Position numbers and translations under genes: made by a program
The notes under the pieces: model-generated
The model's database searches: none
Seen by the model: the letters and a program-made list of their open reading frames with translations, nothing else
Told to the model about the DNA's origin: nothing
In this document: positions 16,590 to 26,700 of the stretch, one piece after another
Layout of the letters: each line of letters begins with the position of its first letter
How positions within the stretch are numbered: position 1 is the first letter of the stretch
Source of the DNA: Spirosoma arboris
GTDB lineage: Bacteria > Bacteroidota > Bacteroidia > Cytophagales > Spirosomataceae
Direction: 5' to 3'
Length of the DNA stretch: 64,000 nucleotides
Assembly (NCBI RefSeq): GCF_009754945.1
Contig: NZ_WPIN01000026.1
Coordinates: 44,025 to 108,024 of the forward strand

Positions 16590-18239
16590 TTTTATTGCTT
16601 CCTCTACGGGATTGCCAATGCAGCCGCTGGGTTCGAGGAGTCCAAGAAGGGCAGTAATGGTTGGGGCAATATCATGAATATGTGTCCGACGTAAAGTTTG
16701 GCCGGGTTTGACACCCCAGCCGTAGAGCAGGAATGGCACATGTGTGTCATATGCATACGTAGTGCCATGCGTAGTACCTTTGTTTCGGCCCTCAATCCAG
16801 CCAGGAGGTTGCATGACATAGAAATCACCGCTCCGATTGGGGTGATACACATTCCGAAACAGATTTTCCTGTAACAGTGGCATCGCTTCGGCGCCCAGGT
16901 TGTGCAAATTGACCACATTAACGACCGCTTTCTGCTTGAGTAAAGCAGCCCTAAGCAGTTCGTACACATCCTGCATGGCAATCTTCTTCTCGGTCAGCAG
17001 CGTATGGTTCAGATAAACCTGCTGATTGATGTATGACAACATCCACTGTCCTGGACCATACGCTTTTTCGAGCGTAGCTTTAACCGTTTCGCCAATTTCT
17101 CCATAGCTCTTTACGCCAGCCGGAATACGGTACTCTTGTAAAAAGCCGGGTGCATCGACCACACCGTGATCGGCCGACAGGAAGGCCAACCATCGTCCCT
17201 GCCCCACTGTAGCATCTAGTTGTGTAAAAATATCAGCCAGTTGTCTGTCGAGTCGGATGTAATTATCTTCAGTCTCTATGGCATGTGTGCCAAATGCGTG
17301 CCCGATATAATCGGGAGATGAGAAACTAAGGCAAAGCATATCCGTCACGTCGTGCTGTCCTAGTTGCTCACCTTTCAAAGCAGCCAGGGCAAACTCTTTC
17401 GTAATTTGATCGCCATAAGGGCTGGTGCGCAGCACTTCATATTTACTACTACCTGTCTGAACAACAAATTCATGTGGAAATACGGCCTTTGACTCCCCCG
17501 GCATTGTTGCTTCGTAGGGCTTATCATCGGAGGTACTTTCTGTGTATTGGTTCATCGCCAATGTAGTCTGCCATTTCTGGCTAATAAACTTCTCAGGAAG
17601 TTTTTGGGCATTAAACGTCTGCACCCACTGCGGTAGCTCCTGTTGGTAGAATGTACTGCTGATAAAATTACCATCTTTCGAATCGAACCAATAAGCAGCA
17701 TTGGCGGCATGACCAGCGGGTAAAATAGCACCCCGATCTTTCAAGGCAATTCCAACAACTTTAGCCCGCCCATCGGTAGCAAGTTTGAGTTGATCGCCAA
17801 TAGTCGTAACTAACATATTGCGGGGTGACATTTTGCCAGCAGTACCTGTATTCCCTACCGTATTTACGGTCGTATCTTCGGCACAGTATACTAAGCGACC
17901 AAGGTTCCGCTCATAAAAGTCATTGCCAACAATGCCATTAAGAGCCGGAGCAGAACCTGTGTAAATAGCAGTATGACCAGGACCAGTATATGTAGCCGCG
18001 TAATGGTAATGGTTATTCCTCGCATTGAACCCCTGATCCATTAATCGCCGAAAGCCACCCGTACCAAATTTAGAATAGTATCGATAGAGGTAATCATAAC
18101 GCATTTGATCAATCACAATACCGACAACGAGCTTAGGCTTATCTAATGGTGAACGGGCAATTACAGGCGCTTTTGGGGGTTGTGCTAAGGCTGTTATCGT
18201 GAGCAAAGACGATATCAAAATGGAAGAAATCAGACGCAT
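16587..18239 (-). CDS. PafA-like exported alkaline phosphatase (type I phosphodiesterase/pyrophosphatase family)
   Basis: The 550-residue product resembles PafA, the phosphate-irrepressible periplasmic phosphomonoesterase of Bacteroidota in the alkaline phosphatase superfamily. It starts with a signal peptide (MRLISSILISSLLTITALAQ); the ATG at 18239 is chosen over an in-frame start at 18284 for that reason. Motifs are VVGIVIDQMRYDYLYRYYSK near residue 37 with the first metal aspartate, YTGPGHTAIYTG near residue 83 with the nucleophile threonine, SSPDYIGHAFGTHA, and SADHGVVDAPGF near residue 355 with metal ligands. A -7 element TACATTTG lies upstream on the minus strand. It ends in the hairpin shared with birA. 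Confidence 0.9.
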   Translation of the reverse strand: MRLISSILISSLLTITALAQPPKAPVIARSPLDKPKLVVGIVIDQMRYDYLYRYYSKFGTGGFRRLMDQGFNARNNHYHYAATYTGPGHTAIYTGSAPALNGIVGNDFYERNLGRLVYCAEDTTVNTVGNTGTAGKMSPRNMLVTTIGDQLKLATDGRAKVVGIALKDRGAILPAGHAANAAYWFDSKDGNFISSTFYQQELPQWVQTFNAQKLPEKFISQKWQTTLAMNQYTESTSDDKPYEATMPGESKAVFPHEFVVQTGSSKYEVLRTSPYGDQITKEFALAALKGEQLGQHDVTDMLCLSFSSPDYIGHAFGTHAIETEDNYIRLDRQLADIFTQLDATVGQGRWLAFLSADHGVVDAPGFLQEYRIPAGVKSYGEIGETVKATLEKAYGPGQWMLSYINQQVYLNHTLLTEKKIAMQDVYELLRAALLKQKAVVNVVNLHNLGAEAMPLLQENLFRNVYHPNRSGDFYVMQPPGWIEGRNKGTTHGTTYAYDTHVPFLLYGWGVKPGQTLRRTHIHDIAPTITALLGLLEPSGCIGNPVEEAIK

Positions 18240-18273
18240 GAGGTCGTTTGTTGGGGGTTGGGTAACTTTTAAG

Positions 18274-18281
18274 CAAATGTA
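18274..18281 (-). promoter_or_regulatory. -7 promoter element of the pafA-like gene
   Basis: On the minus strand the sequence reads TACATTTG, an exact TAnnTTTG match, 34 nt before the ATG at 18239. No well-spaced -33 TTTG is obvious. Confidence 0.5.
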
Positions 18282-18451
18282 CAAAACAAATTGTTGGACA
18301 ATCTAAGGATGAACGTGAAGCCTTTATGAAGGCTAATCCGAGCAATTTCCCACACTTCTTAGTCTACCCTATCGAAAAGGGATTTTTTTTCCAACATTGT
18401 GGTTTTGATTCTGTTGACTTAATGGCAAAGTAGTTTACCCCATTGTTTGGT

Positions 18452-19240
18452 ATGATTCAGATTTCCGGGCCTGCTACATTCTGGCTGACAGCTTTGCTGT
18501 TATTGATTATTATTTTTGGACGTTATGTCCTGTTTTCATTGACGTTCTGGTGGCTGTTCAAGGTGTCGATGAAAACCCAGTTTGCTCACCGGGCCGTGCA
18601 AACACGCCCTCGTAAGCCGGGACAGGATTGGCGTGAGATTGGCTGGTCGCTGCTAACATCACTCATCTTTACAGCTATCGCGATGGGTATGATTCTGGCT
18701 TATCAGGCTGGTTATACAAAAATCTACACAAACCTTCGTGACTATCCACTGGCGTGGTTTCCAATCAGTATAATACTGGTTTTATTCATCCACGAAACGT
18801 ATTATTATTGGCTTCATCGCTGGATGCACCGGCCAGCCGTTTACAAGTGGGTTCATAAAACACATCACGACAGTATTACAACCTCACCCTGGACCGCCTT
18901 TTCGTTTCACCCTATTGAGAGTACACTGCAGGCTATTATCATTCCAGCCTTAACCTTCGTGGTTCCTCTACATATTTCTGCGGTAGGGATTATTCTGTTG
19001 ATTATGACTTTATCGAGTGCGGTTAATCATCTGAATACAGAAATTTACCCTCGAAACTTTGATCATCACTGGCTAGGACGATGGCTCATTGGGGCAACGC
19101 ACCATAGCTTACACCATACACAGTTTCGGTTCAACTATGGCCTGTACTTCACTTTCTGGGACAAGTGGATGAAAACGGAAAGTCCCGATTTTCACAAGCT
19201 GTTCGGAGAGAAAACAAAGAAAATGATGAATGATGAATGA
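18452..19240 (+). CDS. Sterol desaturase / fatty acid hydroxylase family protein
   Basis: This is an integral membrane di-iron oxygenase of the fatty acid hydroxylase superfamily. The 262-residue protein has several hydrophobic helices and the three histidine clusters expected: HETYYYWLHRWMH near residue 115, HKTHHDS near residue 138, and the pair NHLNTE and HHSLHH near residues 195 and 222. The ATG at 18452 is chosen; an in-frame TTG lies 9 nt upstream. In Bacteroidota such enzymes hydroxylate acyl chains or carotenoids, but the substrate here is unknown. It converges with the polyprenyl diphosphate synthase gene, with only 17 nt between the stops. Confidence 0.88.
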   Translation: MIQISGPATFWLTALLLLIIIFGRYVLFSLTFWWLFKVSMKTQFAHRAVQTRPRKPGQDWREIGWSLLTSLIFTAIAMGMILAYQAGYTKIYTNLRDYPLAWFPISIILVLFIHETYYYWLHRWMHRPAVYKWVHKTHHDSITTSPWTAFSFHPIESTLQAIIIPALTFVVPLHISAVGIILLIMTLSSAVNHLNTEIYPRNFDHHWLGRWLIGATHHSLHHTQFRFNYGLYFTFWDKWMKTESPDFHKLFGEKTKKMMNDE

Positions 19241-19257
19241 TGAATTCGTTATTCATT

Positions 19258-20232
19258 TTACTTGCTACGATCTATCGTATACTGCACAAGTTGATGTAAT
19301 GATTGTCGATACGTAGAATCGGGGAAGGCGTTTAATAGCGCCTGTGCTTCGGTGACGTACTGATTCATTGCCTGGGTTGCATACTCGATTCCGCCAGAGT
19401 TTTTAACGAAAGAAATGACCTCATCAACCTTTTTTGGCTTTTCGCTTTCGTTCTTGATAATATTGATAATTCGACGTTTCTCCAGAAAACCCGCCTTATT
19501 TAGTGCGTAAATAAGCGGTAGCGTCATCTTTTTCTCCTTGATATCGATGCCTAGTGGCTTTCCAACTTCAGCAGTGCCGTAGTCAAACAGGTCGTCTTTA
19601 ATCTGAAAGGCGATACCAACTTTTTCGCCGAAGATTCGGGCCTGCTCGACCATTGTTTTATCGACACCTACCGATTGTGCGCCAACGGCACAGCAGGCTG
19701 CAATAAGCGAGGCCGTTTTTTGGCGAATAATTTCATAGTAAACGGCTTCGGTAATATCCAGTCGCCGGGCTTTTTCAATTTGAAGTAATTCCCCTTCGCT
19801 CAGCTCGCGAACAGCCATCGTAACAATACGAAGCAGGTCGTGTTCATTGTTATCAACTGCCAGAAACAGGCCACGAGTCAATAGGTAATCACCGACCAAT
19901 ACAGCTACTTTATTTTTCCAGAGCGCATTAATTGAAAAAAAGCCCCGTCGATAGTTAGACTCATCAACTACATCGTCGTGAACAAGCGATGCGGTATGGC
20001 ACAATTCTATGAGTGAGGCTCCCCGGTAGGTCGATTCGTTAATTTGTCCGCATACGCCGGCCATCAGAAACACAAACATCGGGCGGAGTTGTTTTCCTTT
20101 CCGCTTCACAATGTACTTCGTAATCTGGTCGAGTAGCATGACGTCACTCTTCATCAACCCCCGGAACTTCTGTTCGAACAATTCCATTTCGACAGCAATA
20201 GGAGCCTGTATATCAGCGACGGTAAGGGACAT
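19258..20232 (-). CDS. Polyprenyl diphosphate synthase
   Basis: The 324-residue trans-prenyltransferase condenses isopentenyl diphosphate units to build the side chain of menaquinone or a related isoprenoid. It has KGKQLRPMFVFL near residue 43, the first aspartate-rich motif in SLVHDDVVDES near residue 81, GDYLLTRG near 105, and the second aspartate-rich motif FQIKDDLFDYG near residue 207. The residues before the first motif suggest a long-chain product (octaprenyl or heptaprenyl), which is inference. The ATG at 20232 is chosen because the in-frame upstream start lies next to the hairpin at 20246-20321. A possible -7 box (TATAATTG) lies just beyond the hairpin at 20331-20338. Confidence 0.9.
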   Translation of the reverse strand: MSLTVADIQAPIAVEMELFEQKFRGLMKSDVMLLDQITKYIVKRKGKQLRPMFVFLMAGVCGQINESTYRGASLIELCHTASLVHDDVVDESNYRRGFFSINALWKNKVAVLVGDYLLTRGLFLAVDNNEHDLLRIVTMAVRELSEGELLQIEKARRLDITEAVYYEIIRQKTASLIAACCAVGAQSVGVDKTMVEQARIFGEKVGIAFQIKDDLFDYGTAEVGKPLGIDIKEKKMTLPLIYALNKAGFLEKRRIINIIKNESEKPKKVDEVISFVKNSGGIEYATQAMNQYVTEAQALLNAFPDSTYRQSLHQLVQYTIDRSK

Positions 20233-20245
20233 TATATGGGGAGTC

Positions 20246-20321
20246 AGTCGATAGTCGTTGGTCAATAGTCGCCAGTCGTTCGTACCTGCTGCCGACGGCT
20301 ATTGACTAACGACTATCGGCT
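20246..20321. repeat. Start-proximal leader hairpin, GTCAATAGTC word class
   Basis: Arms 20246-20271 and 20296-20321 (26 nt) match at 23 positions around a 24-nt loop. Words are AGTCGATAGTCG and GTCAATAGTC. On the minus strand the hairpin ends 13 nt before the ATG of the prenyl synthase gene and begins about 10 nt after a possible -7 box at 20331-20338, so it may fill the whole 5' leader. Confidence 0.78.
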
Positions 20322-20487
20322 ATTCTTTGGCAATTATAGTAAGGAAAGAGCAGACGCCGAAAAAGCCGTTTAGAAAACCAGACAACCTTTTCATAACTAT
20401 CCGAGCATCAATTCGTTTTGTTTATTACTTGAAAACACTCAACTTACCGTCCAGGTAAGTCGTTTATGCCACCTACTTCTGTTTCGT

Positions 20488-21483
20488 ATGATTGACAATC
20501 CAACTCCTCCCGTTCCGAAAGTAGCCGCTAGCCAGCCAAAAACAAATTCATCGATTCACGCCCTTGTATTAGGTGGAGGTTCATTGAAAGGTGCATTTCA
20601 GGTTGGGGCCGTTATGGCACTTTTTGAATCGGGCTTTGTTCCCAGTAAACTCTACGGTATTTCGGTTGGAAGTCTCAATGCAACCTTTATTGCAAATGAA
20701 GCCGCCCGTCAGCAAGCCGAAACAGGCCAGGTTGACTGGACAAAAGTAGGCAAATATTTAATTGAATTCTGGATTCGGAATATCACAAAACCCAGTGATG
20801 TGGCTGTTATCCGATCACGGTTTCGGATGGGGTATAATACCCTTATGAGCCGGTTCGATGGATTGTTGGACAACTCCCCTATTCAGAACCTTATTCGCAG
20901 CCTTGTCGATGTGGAAGCCATCAAAACGGGACCTGTAACCCTGAAAGTCGGGGCAGTTGACATTATTGAGGGCGATATGTATTATGCCGATGCCAACGAT
21001 CCTAATTTTTTGGACTACGTGTATGCGAGCAGTTCGCTACCGTTTCTGATGCCTGCAGTCCAAATCGGGGGCGATCATCGACGGGCATTTCTGGATGGTG
21101 GCCTGCGCGAAGTAGCGCCGTTGCGAGTAGCTATTGAAGACGGTGCTACTGATATTGCCTGTATAGCCTGTCATGCAAAGAAAATATATAACGAGAAGTT
21201 TAATTACCGGAACCTGTTGAATTTGATGGACCGGGTAAAAGATATAACTGTCAATCAACTGGTTAATAACGACATTGCCTGGGCCGAACGCTATGCTGAA
21301 CGTGAAAAGCTTCATGATCGTAGCCTCAACTTAACAATTATCCGACCAACCGAACCTCTTTTTCTAAATCTGATGAAATTCACCTCCGAGGACATTAGCA
21401 AGATGATTGTTCAGGGATATCAGGCTGGAACCGATATGCTGAAAATGAAGCGACTCAATGGTAATACGACGTTTTTACCCTAG
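20488..21483 (+). CDS. Patatin-like phospholipase family protein
   Basis: Patatin-like proteins are acyl hydrolases with a Ser-Asp catalytic dyad. The 331-residue product has the oxyanion loop GGGSLKGAFQVGA at residues 29-41, the nucleophile elbow GISVGSLNA with Ser59, and the catalytic aspartate motif FLDGGLREVAP near residue 203. There is no signal peptide, so it is probably cytoplasmic or peripheral to the membrane. It converges with an exported hydrolase gene, with 9 nt between stops. The true lipid substrate is unknown. Confidence 0.92.
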   Translation: MIDNPTPPVPKVAASQPKTNSSIHALVLGGGSLKGAFQVGAVMALFESGFVPSKLYGISVGSLNATFIANEAARQQAETGQVDWTKVGKYLIEFWIRNITKPSDVAVIRSRFRMGYNTLMSRFDGLLDNSPIQNLIRSLVDVEAIKTGPVTLKVGAVDIIEGDMYYADANDPNFLDYVYASSSLPFLMPAVQIGGDHRRAFLDGGLREVAPLRVAIEDGATDIACIACHAKKIYNEKFNYRNLLNLMDRVKDITVNQLVNNDIAWAERYAEREKLHDRSLNLTIIRPTEPLFLNLMKFTSEDISKMIVQGYQAGTDMLKMKRLNGNTTFLP

Positions 21484-21492
21484 GCAATGTGG

Positions 21493-22752
21493 TTACTGAG
21501 AGCGATAAGGCCCATGAACCGCCTTCACGGTAAACGATTCATTAGTATCGTCCAAAATCAACACCTGATACGATTCTCCTCCCGGTTGAACCCGGATAAC
21601 AACATGGCCCGATTCGCTTTTTAACCGAGGTAATAAATCCCGAATAGCGACTTTAGCCTCTTCCTGCAAATTGGTGGCAAACACATCGCGTTCTCCCGTG
21701 TAGCTTTGTGCGGACAATATTCGCTCAAGTACATCGCGCCCCGGATGCGAGGATGCCCAGGCTGGAACCACCAGCACTCGTGGTCGCAGACTAGCCAGCA
21801 ATGTTCCGTTTTCTGAATCAGCGTACCCATGATGATCGACTAATTGAACATCTACTGGCCCAGCCACATTCGCAATGGGTGTTTCAACATCGTGCCAGGG
21901 AGGTGATCCAAACTGAAGCACGCCCTGAATGTCTCCTCCAGAAAAATAATCAAAGGCACCATAACGAATCTGGAAGGCAATGCTGCACATATTTTCATTA
22001 GGGTATTCGGCAGGTTGCAAAGTCGTTAGATTAGGAAAAAGAGACCAGGTTTCGTTTCGAACTTTAGTCCAGATTTCGCCATTGACAGCCAGATTTCGAA
22101 CCTCTACCGGATAGTTCTGGCTTAATTTCGGCTGTTCAACAAACGTAATCTGATCGTTCCGACCAGCCTGAAACAGTTCTACATTTAAACCTTTATGCTG
22201 AATTTGCCAATTCAGAAATCGGCGGTAATTAGCCACCATCGAATCACTGGCAAAAGAGCGTGGATAGCTATACTTTGGCCATCCTCGGTCTAGAATCTTG
22301 CGAATAGGAATGTACTCTCCTACTTCAGTAATTCCCGTCAATACATAGCCCCCTGCTCCGCGCTTAGTGACGTTTGATGGCGACCCCATATGGTCGTCAT
22401 GGAAATGAGTTATAATGGCGTAGTCGATTACAGGCTCAGCTTTAAACCGTAAACTAGTTCGCACATAGCGTGCAATCCATTCGCCGGCCTGTCGATCATT
22501 TGTAGGCTTTACTGGAATATTTCGTGGTTTGTTCGTCCGCCAGTCAATCGGATTAATAGCCCCCGCATCCACTAATAGGCTGGTTCCATCCGGAAATACA
22601 ATAAAGGTGGCATTGCCCTGTCCCGTATTAATGTGATGAATATCGAGTTGCCCAACCTGCCAAATAGGCAGCGATTTTCCTGGTTGTTGCGCTACTGTAG
22701 TAACGGCGTAAAACACAGTTAGCCCCAAAAATATCAGTCGAATAAATCGCAT
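21493..22752 (-). CDS. Exported metallo-beta-lactamase-fold hydrolase (ComEC C-terminal-like)
   Basis: The 419-residue protein starts with a signal peptide (MRFIRLIFLGLTVFYAVTTVAQ) and so acts outside the cytoplasm. Metallo-beta-lactamase motifs are GQGNATFIVFPDGTSLLVDAG near residue 43, the metal site ITHFHDDHMGSP near residue 112, a later GGDIQG segment and LVDHHGYADS near residue 305. The arrangement resembles the hydrolase domain of ComEC/Rec2 proteins and secreted relatives, some of which are nucleases or phosphodiesterases. It lacks the ComEC membrane channel. It lies 15 nt downstream of the glycerophosphodiesterase gene on the same strand, probably in one transcript. Confidence 0.85.
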   Translation of the reverse strand: MRFIRLIFLGLTVFYAVTTVAQQPGKSLPIWQVGQLDIHHINTGQGNATFIVFPDGTSLLVDAGAINPIDWRTNKPRNIPVKPTNDRQAGEWIARYVRTSLRFKAEPVIDYAIITHFHDDHMGSPSNVTKRGAGGYVLTGITEVGEYIPIRKILDRGWPKYSYPRSFASDSMVANYRRFLNWQIQHKGLNVELFQAGRNDQITFVEQPKLSQNYPVEVRNLAVNGEIWTKVRNETWSLFPNLTTLQPAEYPNENMCSIAFQIRYGAFDYFSGGDIQGVLQFGSPPWHDVETPIANVAGPVDVQLVDHHGYADSENGTLLASLRPRVLVVPAWASSHPGRDVLERILSAQSYTGERDVFATNLQEEAKVAIRDLLPRLKSESGHVVIRVQPGGESYQVLILDDTNESFTVKAVHGPYRSQ

Positions 22753-22767
22753 AAAAAGGCAAAGCGA

Positions 22768-23634
22768 TTAAAATAAGTCAGCTACTTCCTGGGGCCGATC
22801 GGTAGTTAGTATATCGCCACCCTGCCTAAATACATCTCGGTAGCCAATAGCGGCCTCTGCCATTGACTTTTCATCCAGTTGATTTGGGCCATATGTACCA
22901 ACAGAACACAGAATGCCGAGTTTGTGCAATCGTTCATAATAGGTAGTTGGTTGAAGTTTCTGCGGGGTTAACGCAATTAAATGGCCCGACGCCAACGGAT
23001 TGCTTTCTAATTTATCCAGATCAGCCATGCTATTCACACCAACCGCTAGCCATAGTGTCGGATATTGATCACGTACCCGCTGAGCCTCCGTGAATGAATA
23101 GCAAATGACAAAAACTGAATGGATGGCATGGTGTTTCTCCACTTCTTTCATGACACGTAGTGGGTCTGTTCCTGGCTTTACATCCAATGCTAACATATAG
23201 CGATTCTTGTTCCAGATCAGTATATCGGTGAACGTTGGTATAGACTGATTAGTCAATTCTCCGGCTAGCGTTTTGAGCTTAATGGTTCTCAGCTCAGCTA
23301 GTGTCTGTTCGGCAACGGGTCCTTTTGCATTCGACTCCCGATCCAGTGTAGCATCATGAAGCAAAACAAAGCCACTGTCGCGCGTCATTCGCACATCCAT
23401 CTCGATAATAGCATCAGGAAGCGCTTTTGCTGTTTTGTCGAATGTAGTGATTGAATTTTCGGTATCAGTTGAACCAGGTCCGCCCCGATGAGCTAAAATG
23501 AGCGGTCGTTTTCGACCTGGTTTATAGTGAAAAAAGGCATCAACAGCTTTACTATCGTGAAATCTGTTCTGCACTTGTGCCATTCCCTCATTCGTGATGA
23601 GGAGCATTAGTAAAATGAAAATGTTCCTTTTCAT
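22768..23634 (-). CDS. Exported glycerophosphodiester phosphodiesterase
   Basis: GDPD enzymes hydrolyse deacylated phospholipids to glycerol 3-phosphate and an alcohol. The 288-residue product has a signal peptide (MKRNIFILLMLLITNEGMAQ), then the catalytic LAHRGG near residue 47, TENSITTF near residue 60, EMDVRMTRDSGFVLLHD near residue 78 carrying the metal-binding E and D and the second catalytic His, and ALDVKPG near residue 150. It is followed 15 nt later by the metallo-beta-lactamase-fold gene. A terminator separates it from the TonB receptor gene upstream. Confidence 0.92.
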   Translation of the reverse strand: MKRNIFILLMLLITNEGMAQVQNRFHDSKAVDAFFHYKPGRKRPLILAHRGGPGSTDTENSITTFDKTAKALPDAIIEMDVRMTRDSGFVLLHDATLDRESNAKGPVAEQTLAELRTIKLKTLAGELTNQSIPTFTDILIWNKNRYMLALDVKPGTDPLRVMKEVEKHHAIHSVFVICYSFTEAQRVRDQYPTLWLAVGVNSMADLDKLESNPLASGHLIALTPQKLQPTTYYERLHKLGILCSVGTYGPNQLDEKSMAEAAIGYRDVFRQGGDILTTDRPQEVADLF

Positions 23635-23653
23635 AACTCCATCTTGTTAAATA

Positions 23654-23691
23654 AAAAATCCCCCGTCACAGTCGCTGTGCGGGGGATTTTT
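23654..23691 (-). terminator. Intrinsic terminator of the TonB receptor gene
   Basis: Outer stem AAAAATCCCCC (23654-23664) pairs with 23681-23691, and an inner CACAG/CTGTG stem closes a 3-nt loop. On the minus strand a T-run follows. It lies 17 nt after the receptor stop codon and before the glycerophosphodiesterase gene. Confidence 0.88.
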
Positions 23692-23707
23692 AGAAATCTC
23701 AATTGGC

Positions 23708-26700
23708 TTAGTTAAAGATATAACGAAGACCAATTTGTGCCTGATAAACGTCACCACTGTTGAGTGAAGCGCTTTTCGTGAACGAATCTTTTAACAGAAC
23801 CGTCTGCCCATTTATAGTCTGTGTAGCCAACCGATAAGAAGGTACACCTGTTGTTGTATTTACACTTACCAGAGACAATGGGTTAAACGTAGTTTGCAAA
23901 TTACTTACACCCCACGCATTGTTAAGCAGGTTACCAACGTTCAGAATATCGATACGGAACTGGATCGTGTTCCGCTTGTTATTCTTACCAACCGCTACAT
24001 AGAATTCCTGAATAGCTGTGAAGTCGAAACGGGCTAACCATGGGAAAGCACCACCGTTACGCTCAGCATACTGACCCCGACGGGTTTTCAGGTAAGCATT
24101 ACCATCAATGTATGCATCGAAAGCAGCCTGTTGTTGCTCTGGTGAATACGTTACAGCATTAGCTCCTGTTCCTACTGTAAGTGGGCTAAATGTCAATTCC
24201 GACGCGCTTTTTGGTACGTAGATCAAGTCATTGTTGGTCTGACCATCCAAATTAAGATCCTGGCTGTAGACATATGAAATTTTGCTACCACTAGCATAAG
24301 TACCAGCCAACGTAACGGCAGTAGATCCACCAAATCGGCCACCGTAGTTCAGACGATAGTTAACGTAGCCATTGATTCGGTGACGAAGATCCTGATCAGA
24401 ATACGCTGTAGTCAGGTAGTTTTGTCCGTAAATAGATGGTACGTTGGCCTGAACTGTGCTACCCACGAAAGCAAGATCACGAGCTTGTCCGTATGTATAG
24501 GCCAGCATTCCACCAAAGCCTTTTGTAACGGGTTTCTCCAGTTTGAACGTTACGATATACGAATTCCCTTTATTCGTATTTTTCAGTACGAATGCATTGG
24601 CAATCTGTGGATTGATATAACGGGCTTGAGCTACTGTATTAGCAGCACCTGTGCCGCTGCTTACTACCCCAAAAGCAGGGAAAAGAGAACGGGTATCAGG
24701 TCCGCTAAGCGTTTTAGTAGGTCCTTGCAGGTTAGCATCAATGTAGCGCAGTGCCTGAATGTTCTTGTTATAAATGGCTTCTACTGTCGCAATCAGGCCG
24801 CCTGGCAATCTTTGATCGATAGCAAGGTTCGTTTTCCAGATTTGTGGATACTTCAAATTAGGGTCCGATGCGTTGATTGTGTAAGGTAGAAGATTTTTTA
24901 TAATATCGTTCAGTTTGGTTGGGTCACTCACATCAGGTGGGCGAACAGCAGCCGGTAACTTACTAGGATCGGTAACAAACGGATAAGCGTTTGTATTATT
25001 CACTGTGATAAGAGCAGTGTTAACCCCGTTATTACCTAACTGATTAGAAATCAACACTTCAGGAATACGCGATACGAAGATACCCGTACCACCCCGAATC
25101 TGTGTTGTCTTATCGCCTTTCACATCAAAGTTGAAACCTAAACGGGGCGACAGCAGAACACGGGCTTTAGGGAAAGTACCCGTTGTGATATGATAATCAG
25201 CTCCATTTTCATCTTTGAAGGTTAGACCAGCAACAATTGGGTTATTGAAATCCTTCGCCGTACTGTTATCATACGAGAAAAGATCAGCCCGCAAACCATA
25301 CGTTAATTTAAAGTTTGAGTTAACCTGCAATTCGTCCTGAACGTAAGCACTATACAAGTTCCGCTTCAGCTGCTGTAACGGTTCAGCACCACCTGGAATC
25401 AACGAATAGCGTAGGTTGTATTTAGCTACCGTAACCGGCGATGTTGTACTGGTTGGGTCGCTAAGTGACGCTAAAGCCGCTGCCTTGAAGTCAGCAATGG
25501 AGTTATACACATACACCCCGTTCGATGATGGGAAGAATACGTTATTCGATGTATAGTGTTCAAAAACTAAACCCGCTGTGATCGTATGCTTACCTGCAAA
25601 ATAGCTAAGGTTATCGGTGATGTTAAACGTCGAATAGTTCAACTTGTTATTCGGCGTAAATGGATCAAAACCAATGGATGTATAGGTGGTTCCACCGGGT
25701 GCGATGTCGATCGTTGGAAACAGTTGTGTTTTATACGTCCGGTCTTCGATCTGCTTGTTATACGTACCAACGAGGTCATTGGCAAATTTACCACCGCCAA
25801 AGTTAGAGGTCAACTCCACAGCCAATGAACGCGTGTTATCAGCAATGATATAACCCGTGTTCTGTGGCGAAAGCGAGGTTGGGAAAAGGTTCCGGTTACC
25901 ATTACCAGCCGTGTTACTACTGTTACTGTTGCTGATAACCTGATCCGACGATGAATTGTGATGAGAATAACGAACAGATAGTTTGTTGTTATCATTGATG
26001 TTGTAATCCAACCGGATCAACCCTTTCGTACTTTTTACCTGGTTGTTGTAGTTATCAATAGCGCCCAGATCTAAATTGAAGTTCGTCTGCATGAAACTCT
26101 TCAGGTCGGCCAGATCAGAGTATAGAACGTTCGATATGTTACCCGTAGCACCATCTTGTTTGGCAACATAGCTCAAGGCTGGTGTGCTACTGGTGAACTG
26201 TTCTGCATTGATGAAGAAAAACAGTTTATTTTTGATAATTGGTCCACCCAGGCGGAAACCCCATGTTTTTTCATCCACATTGACTGTACCAATCGAATTA
26301 CCAGCTGCTGTGTTACCAACCAGCCCTTTATTACGGAAAAGATGGTAAACCGAACCGGAGAAATCATTGGTACCCGAGCGAGTTACTGCGTTGATACCAG
26401 CACCCGTGAAACCTGACTGGCGAATATCGAAAGGAGCTACGTTAACCTGAATCTGATCTAAAGCATCAATAGATACAGCAGTTGTACCTGTCCGTCCACC
26501 GGCTAATGCTGAGCTACCTAAACCAAATCCGTTGTTAAATACAGAACCGTCAATCGTGAAGTTATTGAAACGTGGGTCCTGACCAGCAAATGACTGGCCG
26601 TTACCATACGGATTGTATTTAGTAATATCGGTAAGTGTACGACCAATTGTAGGCAATGTATTGATCGCTTCCCGACCAAAAGAAGAAGCAGCTCCCGTAC

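Noticed and set aside
24380..24889. 169-codon plus-strand frame inside the TonB receptor gene
   Set aside because: It is antisense to a long, well-supported receptor gene and shows no family resemblance.
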